A DNA stretch of 64,000 bases from Diphasiastrum complanatum. Its lineage: Eukaryota; Streptophyta; Lycopodiopsida; Lycopodiales; Lycopodiaceae. The position numbers and the translations under genes are program-made. The stretch covers positions 25,626,656-25,690,655 of the forward strand of contig CM055103.1 in NCBI GenBank assembly GCA_029204225.1. The letters are read 5' to 3'. The notes beneath the pieces are model-generated. The model was given only the letters and a program-made list of their open reading frames with translations, searched no databases and had not been told where the DNA came from. Below are positions 49,801 through 60,767 of the stretch, in pieces (position 1 is the stretch's first letter; every line of letters starts with the position of its first letter).

Positions 49801-52800
49801 TAGCAATGCTAGTGGGCAACTAAGCAACACAACACTAGGTGGTGATTGGAGAGTACCAATGATCTGGTGGGCTAAACAAGGGATCAGAACTGTTCGTGGG
49901 TAATGGGATGAGCAAAAGAAGGGAAATCAGGATGCAAGGATTGTAGAAAAAACAGATGACACATTGGAGGCTAGCTATAAACAAGAGGATTAGGAAACAA
50001 AAAACAACGACAAGTAGAGTTATGGACAATGGACGTGACCAAGAAAAGGACTGATAATGGCACATCACATAGCAATCTCCCACAATTATCATATTACCAT
50101 CAAAAACTACAAGAGAGAGAGAGGAAAGAAAGAAAGAAAGCTTTATTAACGTCTTTTCCATGCCAAAAGGCGTATAAGACGAACGAGTACATCAGATAAA
50201 GTTGTTGGACACAAGACGGATCAGTGCCGTCAAAGCAAAATAACAAAACTAACTAAGAAGAGATACATATAGCCAGGATTATATGGTGTGTAGACCATTT
50301 ACATGTTCAACTGGACATCTCTTCATTTCTCTATCTCAAACTCTATCTCAAAATTCTTCTCATTAACTATAGGCTGCCGATCGACAAGTCTGATAATACC
50401 ATCACGATAGATAAGCCGCTTGCCAGTTGAGAGAGAGAGAGAGAGAGAGATTAACATCTTGAGTGTATTGAAAGGCAAAAATGACTATCATAGTACCTCA
50501 CATGCGTGTATGTCGTCATCCAAGAGCAATGCACCTCTTGAATTGCACAACATTTGAGACTTCTAGACTAATGCAAATAGTCCAAAATGAACAAAGTTGT
50601 CATACTGATAGGTCAGTCTAAGAAGTACAACTAGCCGCTAGATCCACAACTTGTTCTACAACAAAATGAACAATGGTTGATATCATCAATCTAGATCCCA
50701 TATCTTCTAGCTATCACGTATCTATTTGAGTCAAAGATCTGAAGAATGCAGTGATCCCTGTTGGAGATGGACCTGTGGTGCATGAGGAATGTCGTGATAC
50801 TGCTAATTGTGTTGTCTGTCTTTGGTCCCTTTCTTTCACATGTAGGCATGCCGCATCTCTGCATCATCCTCTAAATCTACATTTAAGTCTAACTAGACTT
50901 TATGTTGTTATCTAGAGAAAAAATATGTGAACACTCCAAGCCACCCACATTAAGGGACCTGTGCAGACATTGTAGTTGGTTGGTTCCAAAACAAAGAATA
51001 ATACCTCCCTCTATCTCACAATGCATAGGACCTCGAATGGTAAAATTTCCCTTTTGACTATACCTCTCATAACCTGCACTATTGGCATATCTTGTCTTCC
51101 CTTGAAATCCATGGAGTCTACCCATCTCAACATGAAGCTTCTGTGGTGATACTCTGAAATGTCCCACTATGCATTTGAAGTATGTGACAAGCCCAAATTT
51201 GAATATCATGGTAGAGTTAAGTCCCTCATATAATATGCACGATAACCTACCTCAAAACCTGAACGCAAGAAAAAGCCCAGTCAAAGATCATGAACCTAGT
51301 GCACCATGTCTCTACTACATGCATCATCGTAGGTTTGAACAAAGTGTCAAAAAGAGAACACTCACTCGAAGTATCCTTGATGTGCTTTCTGAAGCATTAA
51401 TGTCTCCGTATTGACTAGGGAAGGTTGCCTCTTCCCTAATCAACCAGCAGTTTCATGCCTCATTATATTGTATTGTTAGGTTAGGGCTTATGTCCCCCAA
51501 TGTCCTTGTGCAGCTACTTTGGAACAGTTCCAAACTAACCATGACCAAACGAGAACTCAACTGAATGAAAAAGAGTCAGTGACTTATTTTCCCTTGACTG
51601 CCTAACCAGACACGGAGATCAGGAAGTTCAGCGAGCTAGCAACACCCAGATCATTTCACCCCCTTTCAAGTTCCGGTGTTCACAATATTTTAGTTCTTGC
51701 CTGGTGTACTAAGCATAAATGAAGAACTTTCAAGATGAGGTTTCCCAACTTTTCAGATTCAGAAGAACCGACGGTTCACGTGGTTCATAATTGAGGTCTC
51801 CAGGAAAGAATCGGAAAGAATTGGCTTATTTGTAAAATGCCAATTTTTGTCAAAAAAAATCTAGCAAATCATTTTACATACTTTACTTCTTAGTCCTAAT
51901 CTGAGTAGTCGCATAGAAGAGAGTAGAACAGGCCAATGAAGCTGATTGCACAAGGGGGCAAACATTCTTGAGAATAAGGAAGATGGCTGCTCAGGGTGCA
52001 TTGTTGAGACACGAGGCCAATCGATCCCAAATCTACCTTGAAGGAGATGAGAAGGATATCCAGATCAAATGTGGACACCATCTATTTTCAACAAAGAAAT
52101 GGGCAAAAGTGAGTAACGTGGACATGCACCCCAAACATAGTTCAAGCCACCCTGAAAACGCATTAAACATTTAGATAGTTTGAGATGGACTATGAAAAAA
52201 AACAAAGTAAACAATCTCAAGACCTAACAAAGATGAAAGTTGCTAATTAAAAGAGAGAGTTTTCCACCTATGTAAGGAAAATGCCACATATGTCAGGACA
52301 CTGAATTAAGCATGGCAAAAAACTGAAAATCCGAAGTAGAATGATGATAGTTTCAGATAGATGAAGGGACAAACATAAAATTTGCTATTAAAATTGAAAT
52401 TTTTGTACCCTATTTAAGGTCAATGCCATGTGCGTCAGCAAAATGAACTGAACATAACAAAAACTAAAAACCTAAAGCTAGGTACCATTCATCCAAAACC
52501 TCTAACAAAACCACAAAAACAACTAAACCAATGAACATCAATCATAAATGCCAAATAGTACAGCGTCAGCATGCAACGAAGATAGACAACTTCAGAATGG
52601 GGAGAAATATCTTACCTCACCTAACCTCACTATGCTAAGCAAAATCTCAAGAAGACACTTTTTGCCAGCATTGGGCCATAGGGCTACAATAGATCATTAT
52701 GCCTCCCCAGCCATAATATGCTAGATACCATCCCCCCCCCTATCACCAAGAAGTTTCAAAAGTAACTTTTGAAAGAAGTGAGCAGCGTTGATTCTTAGCA

Positions 52801-54675
52801 CATAGTTTAGCTGCCTTTTATATTGATGTTTACTTAACATCCGTGCCATGCACATCATCAATTAAAAACTAGCGCTCCTGAAAATCAACATCAAAGTGGC
52901 CATCTATCCTCCTAAAAGCAATTACATGAACTCTAAATGGTTAAGACAATGGCAGATTCTCAATTATCAGTGGAGTTGTCCAAAAGCTACAGACCTCTCA
53001 ACCTCGTGCAGAATAAGGAGCTGTGATTCACAAAGCAAACATAGCCTGATGCAGTCATTCCTCAACAAACTTATCATACACCAATGGAGTCATACTATGT
53101 GCATTTTGGCTAAGCATCTACTACTACTCACCATCAACAACTCTGTGATCGCAACTAATAGTTGCACACATGTAGGTGCCTTCTCCATACTCTCCTTCAG
53201 TAGTGCCTGGAGTCACCCGCTTTTCAGCTGTAGATGAGAATCAATTGAACACACACAAGTGGCTTTCAGTTACATTATACATATGACTTTGTCCATAGTT
53301 TAAGTTGCAAAAAAAAACTTCAAGCTAGCTGGAAATTCTGATTTTTTACCCACAGACTTGTGAGTTCCAGAATTATGATCTTACTTTGGCCCACAACAAG
53401 ATTGGTTGATTCTGAATTTGAGAAAAAAAAAAGTTGAAAATACGTTGTAGCTTTTAAAGAAATACTGCAAGTTCCAGTTTACTGATCTTACTTGTGCCCA
53501 CAGCAAGAATGCACGCTTGTGGAGGATTGATTATTGCACAAAATTGCTTGACGCCGAAAGGACCCCCTAAGTTTGATACAGTGAAGGTACCGCCCTAAAA
53601 CAACAACAAACATCATATACCTGCATTATGGCTTTAACCTGCTCAGCCTATCCTTAGGCCAAATAAATCATCAGTCATAGGCTTTTCAAAAAATCACACT
53701 GCAAAGTTTTGGCTGCTCAAAAGTCATAATACCAACCTCATAGTCTGCAGGTTTAAGGCTGTTTGTTCTGGCCTTTTCTGCCAAAGTTTTCACATCTTCT
53801 GATATGGTTAAAAGTCCCTTTTTGTCAGCATCCTGTAATGGATGGTATAGACCACAATGTATCATCCCACTTTTGATCCCTAACTCATGTTCATGTATAG
53901 GAAGCCACGCTAGAATGTGAGGCAGTAAATTCTTGTCACTTCTCATACATGTTAAAGGCGCAAACTTAGAAATGTTCATAACAAACTGATCAGAACTTAC
54001 TTTTACAACAGGCACCATCAGACCATGTTCAGTTTGCACAGCTACACTGATGTTCACATTATGAAACCTATCAAAACACCAAACCTTAGTCACTCTAGAG
54101 AATATGGAAAATACAAACTTAACATGAGAAGGTACAAAGAGTTATACGAGCTACAGATGTCTCCACTGCTTAAAATAAGATGTTAGCACCTTGACAATAC
54201 AGCAAAGATGGTGAGACGTAAAATCAAGAAATTTCAGTAGATTCAATAGATTATGAAGACAATTTATATATTAAAGGTCTAAAGAATGCTGAGATTGATA
54301 CTTACTGCCTAATGAATTCCTCTTTCCATGAACTATTGCATTCAGGAACATTTCGAAGGGCAAGAGCTGCAGCCTTTCATAGTCACAGAAAACCATCCAT
54401 GTTAGATTTTGTAAGACCGAAGCTAAGGTCTAAGAATCAAACTGACCACAGAAACATCAAATTCATCTCATATATAAAATACCGTATACTACACTATCAG
54501 ACAGTAAAGACGTTAAGAGCATTTCAACAAGCAAAATACAACCAAAACCAACGGATTTGAGAAGGCAAAAAGTACCTTAATAACAAAATCATTGAATGAA
54601 AGTTTTTTCTTTCCTTTCCCTTCTGCTGATGCTTTTGAGGAAGCCTGAAGTGTTGCATTCAACTCCTCTCGCAAA
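44839..54675 (-). CDS. Dihydrolipoamide acetyltransferase (PDH E2), C-terminal seven exons
   Basis: E2 transfers acetyl groups from lipoyl arms to CoA and forms the core of the mitochondrial pyruvate dehydrogenase complex. Exons on the minus strand: 54576-54675, 54306-54373, 54001-54067, 53737-53832, 53492-53594, 53132-53227 and 44839-44909. All introns are GT-AG and all phases join, giving 200 residues of catalytic domain. Landmarks in order: [106 protein letters not shown] (catalytic His) and the terminus NPVTLLL. Mitochondrial rather than plastid type is inferred from the [17 protein letters not shown] form. Lipoyl, E3-binding and N-terminal catalytic exons are not in the sequence I could identify and probably lie beyond 64000. 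Confidence 0.95.
46301..46766 (+). pseudogene. Copia RNase H end, polypurine tract and LTR start
   Basis: The frame from AAG at 46301 encodes the C-terminal RNase H of a copia element: [16 protein letters not shown], then [34 protein letters not shown] and [14 protein letters not shown]. It stops at 46619-46621. A polypurine tract (TTTTTGAGGAG) leads directly into TGTGAAAAATGC at 46635, the LTR start. The LTR is cut at the GA microsatellite. The sequence is close to the RNase H of the 33.6-38.9 kb element but clearly a different copy. It lies in sense orientation opposite to the E2 transcript. Confidence 0.88.
46767..46816. repeat. (GA)n microsatellite, 50 bp
   Basis: A pure GA run directly after the truncated LTR sequence. 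Confidence 0.95.
47022..47332. mobile_element. hAT-like MITE with 8-bp target-site duplication
   Basis: A 311-bp element flanked by GTTAGAAC on both sides (47014-47021 and 47333-47340). Terminal inverted repeats are CATAGTTGC and its complement. An 8-bp duplication with CA...TG ends fits the hAT superfamily. Subterminal hairpin motifs recur: a perfect 20-bp palindrome at 47030-47049 (core CAGAAACGCGTTTCTG), CAGAAACGCATTTCT near 47062, and CCAGAAACGCATTTCTGG near 47296-47314. No transposase frame is present, so it is non-autonomous. Confidence 0.82.
47671..47854. repeat. 92-bp tandem duplication
   Basis: Two adjacent 92-bp units (47671-47762 and 47763-47854) beginning TACACCATCGCTACC and differing at about two positions. 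Confidence 0.93.
48688..49097. repeat. 205-bp tandem duplication, apparently identical units
   Basis: Units 48688-48892 and 48893-49097 begin CAATATGAATGTGAAGAC and end CATCTTCTAC. I found no difference between them, so the duplication is recent or an assembly artefact. Confidence 0.93.
50111..51240 (-). mobile_element. 5'-truncated LINE copy, same family as the 55.5-64 kb array
   Basis: On the minus strand, the coding remnant (51209-50889) reads [20 protein letters not shown], then [11 protein letters not shown] and [16 protein letters not shown]. This aligns with the C-terminal region of the LINE at 59380-59640 (LGQLKVSSHQLAIETGRFHG, RCPVYYEIRG). The 3' end carries AAGACGTTAATAAAGC and then a CTTT/CT repeat tail, matching the tail at about 63640-63660. 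Cys residues of the C-terminal zinc-finger-like motif are lost. It is an old, dead 5'-truncated insertion, antisense relative to the array but in sense with the E2 transcript. Confidence 0.85.
50429..50450. repeat. Short (GA)n tract
   Basis: A 22-bp GA run inside the truncated LINE 3' region. It is minor. Confidence 0.9.
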
Positions 54676-55548
54676 CTGAATCACAAGCAGAATACACATG
54701 CAGCAAGATGTGCACCTTAGCTAAATGTTAAAAGTATTAAATTACATCATCTGGCATTTCAGATGTTACCATCTATGTAAGCATTTAAGACCATGCCTTA
54801 GAGAAAAAAGACATTACCTTTTCGTAAAGATCTCCTTAGAATCCTAAGATTTGACTTTGATGCCTCTATGTTTCAACGATTTTATCATTGGACAATTAAG
54901 AATTGCTTTAGGCAACTGAAGATGTAACAATATTGGGCTGGACGTAACTAACCCATTGTGGTGAGTGTGTAGGTGCTCTAAGAAGTATGTCAAGAGGTCA
55001 TGAGACAAATGGTTTTTCAAAACCCTACGGACGGTTAAGAATTTCTTGCAGGAAGCCATGATACCCCTAGAGAAGATGCCTTGGGTTGGGGATGGGCAAT
55101 CCCTAAAAAAAAAAGGGCTAGGAATTGATGACAAATATGAACAGATAAGATGGCATAAGACATCTCTTCATGGGCACCACCCCAATTTTGACCTACACAT
55201 TACCATGCAAGCCTGTTACATATGTACGAAGCCCCATGCATCCACCTCTCTACCTACCCATGCATGCTCAAGTCCCTTCCACTTCATGCCCTTCACTCAC
55301 ACTCGTACACGTCACCTCCTCCCTCAAAAATATAAGGATGTAGCTTGCCTTCCTCCTTTGTTTGTAGGTATTGCAAGTGTGGAGCAAAGCTTGGATGAGA
55401 GCAAGAGCTTAGGCTTGGAGGATTCTCACCATCTGTTGAGGAGCTATACCATCTTGAATCTTTATCACCTTGGATATTCACCATCTCGAGGAGCTATACC
55501 ATCTTGGATCTTCATCACCTTGAATCTTCACCATCTTTTGGGAGCTAC

Positions 55549-55552
<4 letters not shown>
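54676..55552. other. Sequence upstream of the E2 exons, no exon recognised
   Basis: If E2 continues beyond 64000 this would be intron. Minus-strand frame 54844-55134 and plus-strand frame 55046-55666 show no domain. Short repeats of GGAGCTATACCATCTTG occur near 55439-55505. No lipoyl or E3-binding motif of E2 is visible. Confidence 0.4.

Positions 55553-55610
<58 letters not shown>
55553..55610. repeat. (CT)n microsatellite, 58 bp, at LINE 5' border
   Basis: A pure CT run directly before the C-rich leader of LINE copy A. A matching CT run precedes the next LINE leader at 63721. Confidence 0.95.
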
Positions 55611-55612
<2 letters not shown>

Positions 55613-55730
55613 GATGGCAGTGTAGGGCGCTCCCCTCTCCCTCGCTATGGCCCCTCTGCGCTCTAATCCTGCCCGCAGACCATCGCACTCCCCCCCTACC
55701 CTCGCTACCACCTCCCTTTCCCCCCCCTCG

Positions 55731-55905
55731 CTGATCTAACTACTCCCCCCCTCGTGACTACTCCCCCCCTCTCGGATCTGTCATCGCACCCCCCACCTAT
55801 CATCATGCTGTTTATCGCTGATCTAACTACTCCCCCCCCCCTCGCGACTACCCCTTCCCTCTCGGATCTGTCATCGCATCCCCCCCTCGCGACTACCCCC
55901 CCCCC
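55731..55905 (+). repeat. Tandem leader repeats of the LINE, ~87-bp period
   Basis: CTGATCTAACTACTCCC begins at 55731 and again at 55818. Each is followed by a C-run, CTCG.GACTAC and CTCGGATCTGTCATCGCA. This resembles a monomer-type 5' UTR promoter array in which C-tracts vary in length. Confidence 0.7.
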
Positions 55906-56196
55906 TCGCGGATCTGCCTATTGGCAAAGGGCTGCCTACCCCTGGTCTGCCTGCCTCCCCTGATCTGTCTACCCATGATCAGCCTGCCACGATGCTGCCT
56001 ACCCACGCTATCCCCCTCACTGATCTACCTACCATGCTGCTACCCACCCCCTTGCTGATCTGTCTACCTCCCCCCCCCTCGCTGACCTGACTTTGCCTAC
56101 CCACGCTGCTGAGGTGGCAGTGCTGCCTGCCACGCAGGCAACGCTGCCTGCTGAGGTGGCACCCCCCATGCTCCGCAGGCAGAGCAGTCTGCCTGC

Positions 56197-57048
56197 GTGG
56201 CAACAGATCTTGCCCGCTTGTGCCCGCCGATCCCACCGTTTTCTCCCGACTCTGTTCCCATCCTCCCCACCCCGATCAGTGCTAGCTCCTCTTCCCTCTC
56301 GGCGCCACAATCTACAGCAAGTATCCCATATACGCCCTCCAAATCAACCGAGCTTTTTTCCTCTTGGCAGATCGATCAAATCAAGGCCGATTTCAAGATC
56401 CTACGACAAGAAATCTCACAGCTGAAAGGAACAGTTACCTCCTTGATCAATGAGAAGAAGCTGTTGCAGTCCAAAGTCACATCACTCGAACAATCCATCG
56501 GGATCAAGTAGGCTGCAACTTCGGAATCCACCACCAGTATGATACGGGAGTTAGAAACCAGGATTGAGAAGCAGCAAGAAGAGGCCCGCTCTTGGGCATC
56601 GGTTCTGAAAAAAGGCACCAAACCAACCGCTCCCATCTCCTCGGTTATCTCAGCCACCATCTCGGAAGAGAAATCTCGAGACCAAAAAGCCCACAACATT
56701 AGAGTTCGCGGGATCCCAGATACACAGGATGATTTGGCTGAAGCCAGACGCTTTCTCGACACCCCTCTCGGGCACAGGACAGATGGGTTAGATACCGCAT
56801 GGAGGACCACTAGAGATGCAGCCACACTCATTATCCGTTTTACTTCCCTAGAGAGTCGCCGAGATGCTTTGCAGTGCAGGGCTAAGCTACGCGGTACCAC
56901 TATCTATATGGATGACGACCTCACATATATCCAGGTAGAGGAGAGGCGTAAGGCCTTTCAGGCAACCCGCGAGTCTGGCAGACGAGTCATTTATGGAGAT
57001 GGACGGGTGGGCTTTCTTGATGGCGCACCTAACAGCTCCCAGTGCTAG
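56197..57048 (+). pseudogene. LINE ORF1 protein with RRM-like domain, one in-frame stop
   Basis: The same forward frame runs from 56197 to 57048 with a single TAG at 56509-56511. N-terminal residues are Pro/Ser-rich. A coiled coil follows (IDQIKADFKILRQEISQLKG and continuing heptads), the stop falls just after it, and a second helical segment precedes an RRM-like domain at about 56690-56990 (NIRVRGIPDTQ, then TLIIRFTSLESRRDAL and YIQVEERRKAFQATRESG). L1-type ORF1 proteins bind element RNA through such a domain after a coiled coil. The start codon is uncertain: the first codon of the open frame is GTG, not ATG. The stop may be a mutation (CAG to TAG) or a readthrough site. Confidence 0.8.
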
Positions 57049-57687
57049 GGAGTTGGGGTGCCCGGGGTTGGGAGCACCCTGGGGCCCCATCCACACCATC
57101 TTCGGATTGGAGTGTGGAATTGTGCTGGTATCCACTCATTTTCTACGGCAGGGGACCTTGTTGATTTTATTACAGAGAGAGATATATTATTCTTCATGGA
57201 GACACACGAGAGCCCGGAGCGAGGACTTCCTTCATTTCCTGGATATAGATGGGACTCAGTATTCCGACGAGAGACTAGATCTGTTAGCGGCCGAGGTTCA
57301 GGTGGGGTCGCCTGCTTGTATAGAGAGACTCTCCATCCCAGTATTGACTTCATCCGGCATGATGAGCAGGCCCGCTACATATGGACTCGCATCGTGGGCC
57401 AGGATATTGGTCTGGATAGAGATCTGTTTATTGCAGCATGTTACTTTCCGCCAGAGTCCTCGTCTTTTGCTGAGGGTATTGGATCTCCATATCGGGACCT
57501 CTCACCAGATATTATCAGATTCTCAGAGCGAGGGCCTATTCTCCTCATAGGGGATTTTAATGCCCGGACATCCTCAAGGCAGACAGAGTTCTTTGACACC
57601 ATTGATCAGCTACGTGTTCGTGCCCTTGATCTTCTTCGGGCGCTTTTTGGCGTGAGTTCATTCCTCGGACCTCCGCATTTGGACTGA
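57049..57687 (+). pseudogene. LINE apurinic-type endonuclease domain, truncated
   Basis: This is in the same frame as ORF1 and starts right after its TAG. Motifs: LRIGVWNCAGIHS (conserved Asn), FFMETHESPERG (catalytic Glu), RGSGGVACLYR, and LLIGDFNARTSS (GDFN). The frame then diverges, and the C-terminal part with the SDH-type motif is missing, together with the linker to RT. An internal deletion is likely, because copy B retains this segment. In living elements the domain nicks target DNA. Confidence 0.85.
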
Positions 57688-57775
57688 TTATGCTACTAAC
57701 CAGTATACCATCCCTACCGACTCACCTATCTCCATATCTCCACGACCATCTGAGTTCTCCTTCTTCAGATCTGAC

Positions 57776-58800
57776 ATGGTACTTACAGCCATTAAGAAGA
57801 TGAAGTCTCACAAGGCCAGAGATATTGAAGACCTTGAGTTTAAACTCCTCTCCCATGCCTCTGACTTACTCGCTCCCACCATAGCCACCCTTCTTAATTC
57901 CGCAGTTGTTTCTGGTTTCCCATCATCCTGGTGCACTAACATCATCCACCCCATCCATAAGAATGGTGACCCCATGATTCCGAGTAACTACCGCACCATC
58001 ATGATTGGGCATGTCCTAGCAAAGCTATATGGTACTATACTTCAGTCTGTTGTGAAGACTACATGCTATGGGTCAGGTAGGTTTTCGAGCCTATTACTCT
58101 ACTGCAGATCACATCTTCACATTGCGGGCCGTGATTGAGGAGGCTAAGCACAGGAGAGAGAGGGTTTACTGTTGTTTTGTGGACTTCAAAAAAGCCTTTG
58201 ATTCTGCCCCTCGCTCATTGCTCATCCAGAGACTCCGAGACCTAGGCTTCTCCACTGACATCGTTCTTGCTGTGATGGCACTTTATGAGCGTATCCTGGG
58301 ATGTTTCTGGCATAGCAATGGCATATCCGATCACATTTGGAGCACTATTGGGGTGAAGCAGGGTTGTTCCCTCTCACCAGTCCTCTTTGGCTTATATATT
58401 GATGAGTTGCAGAGAGTCATTACACAGTGAGGTGGTGCTGGTTGCAGGCTTGGGGACATCTTGATTGCTATCCTCCTTTATGCCGATGATGTGGTATTGG
58501 TCTCACCAACTAGAGAGGGTCTACAGCAACAACTGGATTGCTTACATGAGTTTTGCACCAGACCTAGGGGTGAACATTGGGAAGACCAAGGTTATGGTCT
58601 TCAACACTTCTCGAGCATTCACGCAGCGACAGGAGCTTACTTTGGGTGGACAGGTCCTAGAGGTGGTCCCTTCCTACACATACCTGGAAATCCTTTTCTC
58701 AGATCCTACTTTTAGCATGAGACAGGCTGCTACCACTCAACTGGGGAAGGGACATGCCTCCCTTGTTCAGCTAGAGCAATTCTGTTTCTAGAAGTCCATC
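57776..58800 (+). pseudogene. LINE reverse transcriptase domain (copy A)
   Basis: RT fingers: IKKMKSHKARDIEDLEFKLL, then NIIHPIHKNGDP and NYRTI (57776-58050). After a frame change near 58070 come GFRAYYSTADHIFTLRAVIE, CCFVDFKKAFDSAPR (first catalytic Asp), GVKQGCSLSPVLFGLYIDEL, and after another break LLYADDVVLVSPTREG (YADD). The thumb continues as NIGKTKVMVFNTSRAF in a third frame. At least three frame disruptions make it inactive. All core RT motifs remain visible. Confidence 0.9.
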
Positions 58801-59860
58801 CAGGATGCTCGTAGTAAGTGTCACCTTTTTTATACCATTGTCACCCCCACGGCTCTACATGCGGCAGAGCCATGGTGTACAGGTCTCCCCTCTTCACACT
58901 GGGCCAGTCTTTCACGACTACACACTGCCATGCTAGCCGGGTTGATTCGAGCGAAGCATTCTGTTCCACATGAGATTCTCCTGGTTGAGTTCGCAGTTCC
59001 ACCTATACAGATCGAGGCTGCTTTCCAGCTCATTACTTATATACAGAGGGTACAGGCGTTACCAGAGATAGACAGACGATACATACAGATTGCACTATCC
59101 TCCTCACAGCGCCTTTGTGATCAGGGCTACAGATTATCATGGTTCTCTCAGGCATCTCACCTCCTACTTGAGTCATTTGGTATCTCTATCATAGAGCTTC
59201 CCTCAGGCACCCATCAGTATATCAGACGATTCCTCTATCGCGCATATCTAGAGCGGACTTGGCGCCACCAGTTAGGGGTTAAGCCAGCTTTCTACCGGAC
59301 CCCTTTCTTGGAGCTGGATGCATCAGGGACACCAGTCATTCCACACTATTTAGATTCGGGACTATCACATTGTCTCAGATTCACACTGGGACAGCTCAAG
59401 GTATCCTCTCATCAGCTAGCTATTGAGACTGGGAGGTTCCATGGTATTTCGAGAGAGGAGCGTATTTGCCAGTTATGCTCTCTAGGTGAGGTGGAGTCTG
59501 AGGAGCACTTTATCTTCAGATGCCCTGTATACTATGAGATCAGAGGACGATATCATTGCCTGTTTCGAGACATGCCTACCACTCTACGCTCTCTCATTGC
59601 CTATGAGGACCCACGATGTGTCGCCCTGATGGTACGTGAGATGTTCATCCTACGAAGAGATTTATACGGGACACCCCAGCATTCTACCTCACAGCCATTG
59701 ATCACTTCATTCTTTATTAGGCGGAGATCGCGTGACTTAGCGCATGAGGACGAGGATTATGCCGCTGATGATAGCCGCTCGCATTCCCATAGAGATCAGA
59801 GACAGTGTACTTCTCATCATCACGTTACTACCAGGATCACCAAACATCCCCACCTCGCTC
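58801..59860 (+). pseudogene. LINE ORF2 C-terminal region with CCHC-type motif
   Basis: A long open frame (58930-59970) follows RT. It is mostly helical and contains the segment RICQLCSLGEVESEEHFIFRC at about 59461-59523 (C-X2-C...H-X4-C), a zinc-finger-like motif typical of ORF2 C-termini. It then continues CPVYYEIRGRYHCLFRD. The end is His/Arg-rich. The same block occurs in copy B (62883-63125) and, decayed, in the minus-strand fragment near 51 kb. It is the best-preserved coding part of the array. Confidence 0.82.
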
Positions 59861-60139
59861 CAGTCCCAGCCCTTCAAGCTCCATCGCTGGCAGTACATCT
59901 GCTTCTAGCTCCATCGCTGGCACATCTGCTTCCATCGCTAATCATACCCCTGTCTCCATCACTGCTATAATGGATTCCATCGCTGGAAATACAGCATCCA
60001 TCGCTGACAGTCAACCTGCCTCCATCGTTGTTGTAACCACCATTGACAGCAATATTCCTACTGCTGCCAGTACCTCCATCGCTGGCTGCAATCCCAAAGC
60101 TGCCAGTACCTCCAATGCTGCTGAATCTGGTAGTAAATT

Positions 60140-60691
60140 ACTGGATGGTGAATCTGGTAATAAGGATCCATCACTACCAGAAATATTGCAACCAGTTACC
60201 ATAGCACTATCTTCCTCGTCTTCCAAGAATGCCCTTGTTGAAAGGCATTTGAGGGGTATCTAAAAGCAGAGGTGGATGCCTCTGGGGTTAGTTCACTGTT
60301 CCAAAAAGAAGAAGACAATGCTACTCATATGCCTAGTGTTATCTCAGCTACCATCTTTGAGGAAAAATTACATGACTTCAAATCTCTCAATGTCCAAGTT
60401 CGAGGTGTTCTCAATACTCAAGATGCTATGAGAGAGGCAAAATCCTTTTTTAGATATTACGTTGAGTTTCAATACTGATGGATTGGATAAGGCATGGCGA
60501 AAAGAAAGGACCAAAATACTGAGACTCAAACCTAAAGCGCACACGGATCTTCTTGGATGAGAATCTTACCCATATTAAGTTCAGGAACGCAAGAAAAATT
60601 TTCATGAAGCTAAAGCATTAGGGCGTTTTGCCGTTTATCGAAATGGCCAGGTTCGATACTTGGATCGCGGTCCATCTACCTATGGCACCTA
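60140..60691 (+). pseudogene. LINE ORF1 remnant (copy B)
   Basis: Fragments in different frames align with ORF1 of copy A: VISATIFEEKLHDFKSLNVQ and RGVLNTQDAMREAKSFF at about 60330-60455, then FHEAKALGRFAVYRNGQ at about 60600-60660. The latter matches FQATRESGRRVIYGDGR of copy A. The coiled-coil part is not clearly seen. Confidence 0.75.
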
Positions 60692-60767
60692 GGAATTTGG
60701 GGCTCTCGGGCGTAGGAGCAGCCCAAGATTCCATACATATCACCCACACACCTACAACCATCTCACC

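Larger units (their letters stand above)
44910..53131 (-). other. 8222-bp intron of the E2 gene
   Basis: Bounded by GTGAGT at 53131 downward and a CAG acceptor at 44912-44910. It splits the Gly codon of DHRVVDG (G|GT). It contains a copia 3' fragment, a GA tract, a hAT-like MITE, two tandem duplications, a truncated LINE and otherwise unidentified DNA at 44913-46300, 47340-47670, 47855-48687, 49100-50100 and 51240-53131. I see no independent gene in those stretches. Confidence 0.92.
55611..59860 (+). mobile_element. LINE retrotransposon copy A
   Basis: The order is: C-rich leader with internal repeats (55611-56190), ORF1 (56197-57048), endonuclease (57058-57687), RT (57776-58720) and a long C-terminal region with a Cys/His motif (58930-59800). 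It lacks the 3' UTR seen in copy B and joins copy B's leader at about 59860. Defects: one in-frame stop in ORF1, loss of the endonuclease C-terminus and linker, and several frameshifts in RT. The L1-like layout (RRM-type ORF1, apurinic endonuclease, RT) identifies a plant LINE; the exact clade is not determined. Confidence 0.88.

Noticed and set aside
52896-53237. 113-codon plus-strand frame overlapping the E2 exon
   Set aside because: It is antisense to the exon encoding CDHRVVDG and has no domain of its own.
54810-54840. Possible extra E2 exon (KEIFTKR before GTAATG)
   Set aside because: It does not match the expected E2 sequence before the LREEL segment; the GT is probably chance.
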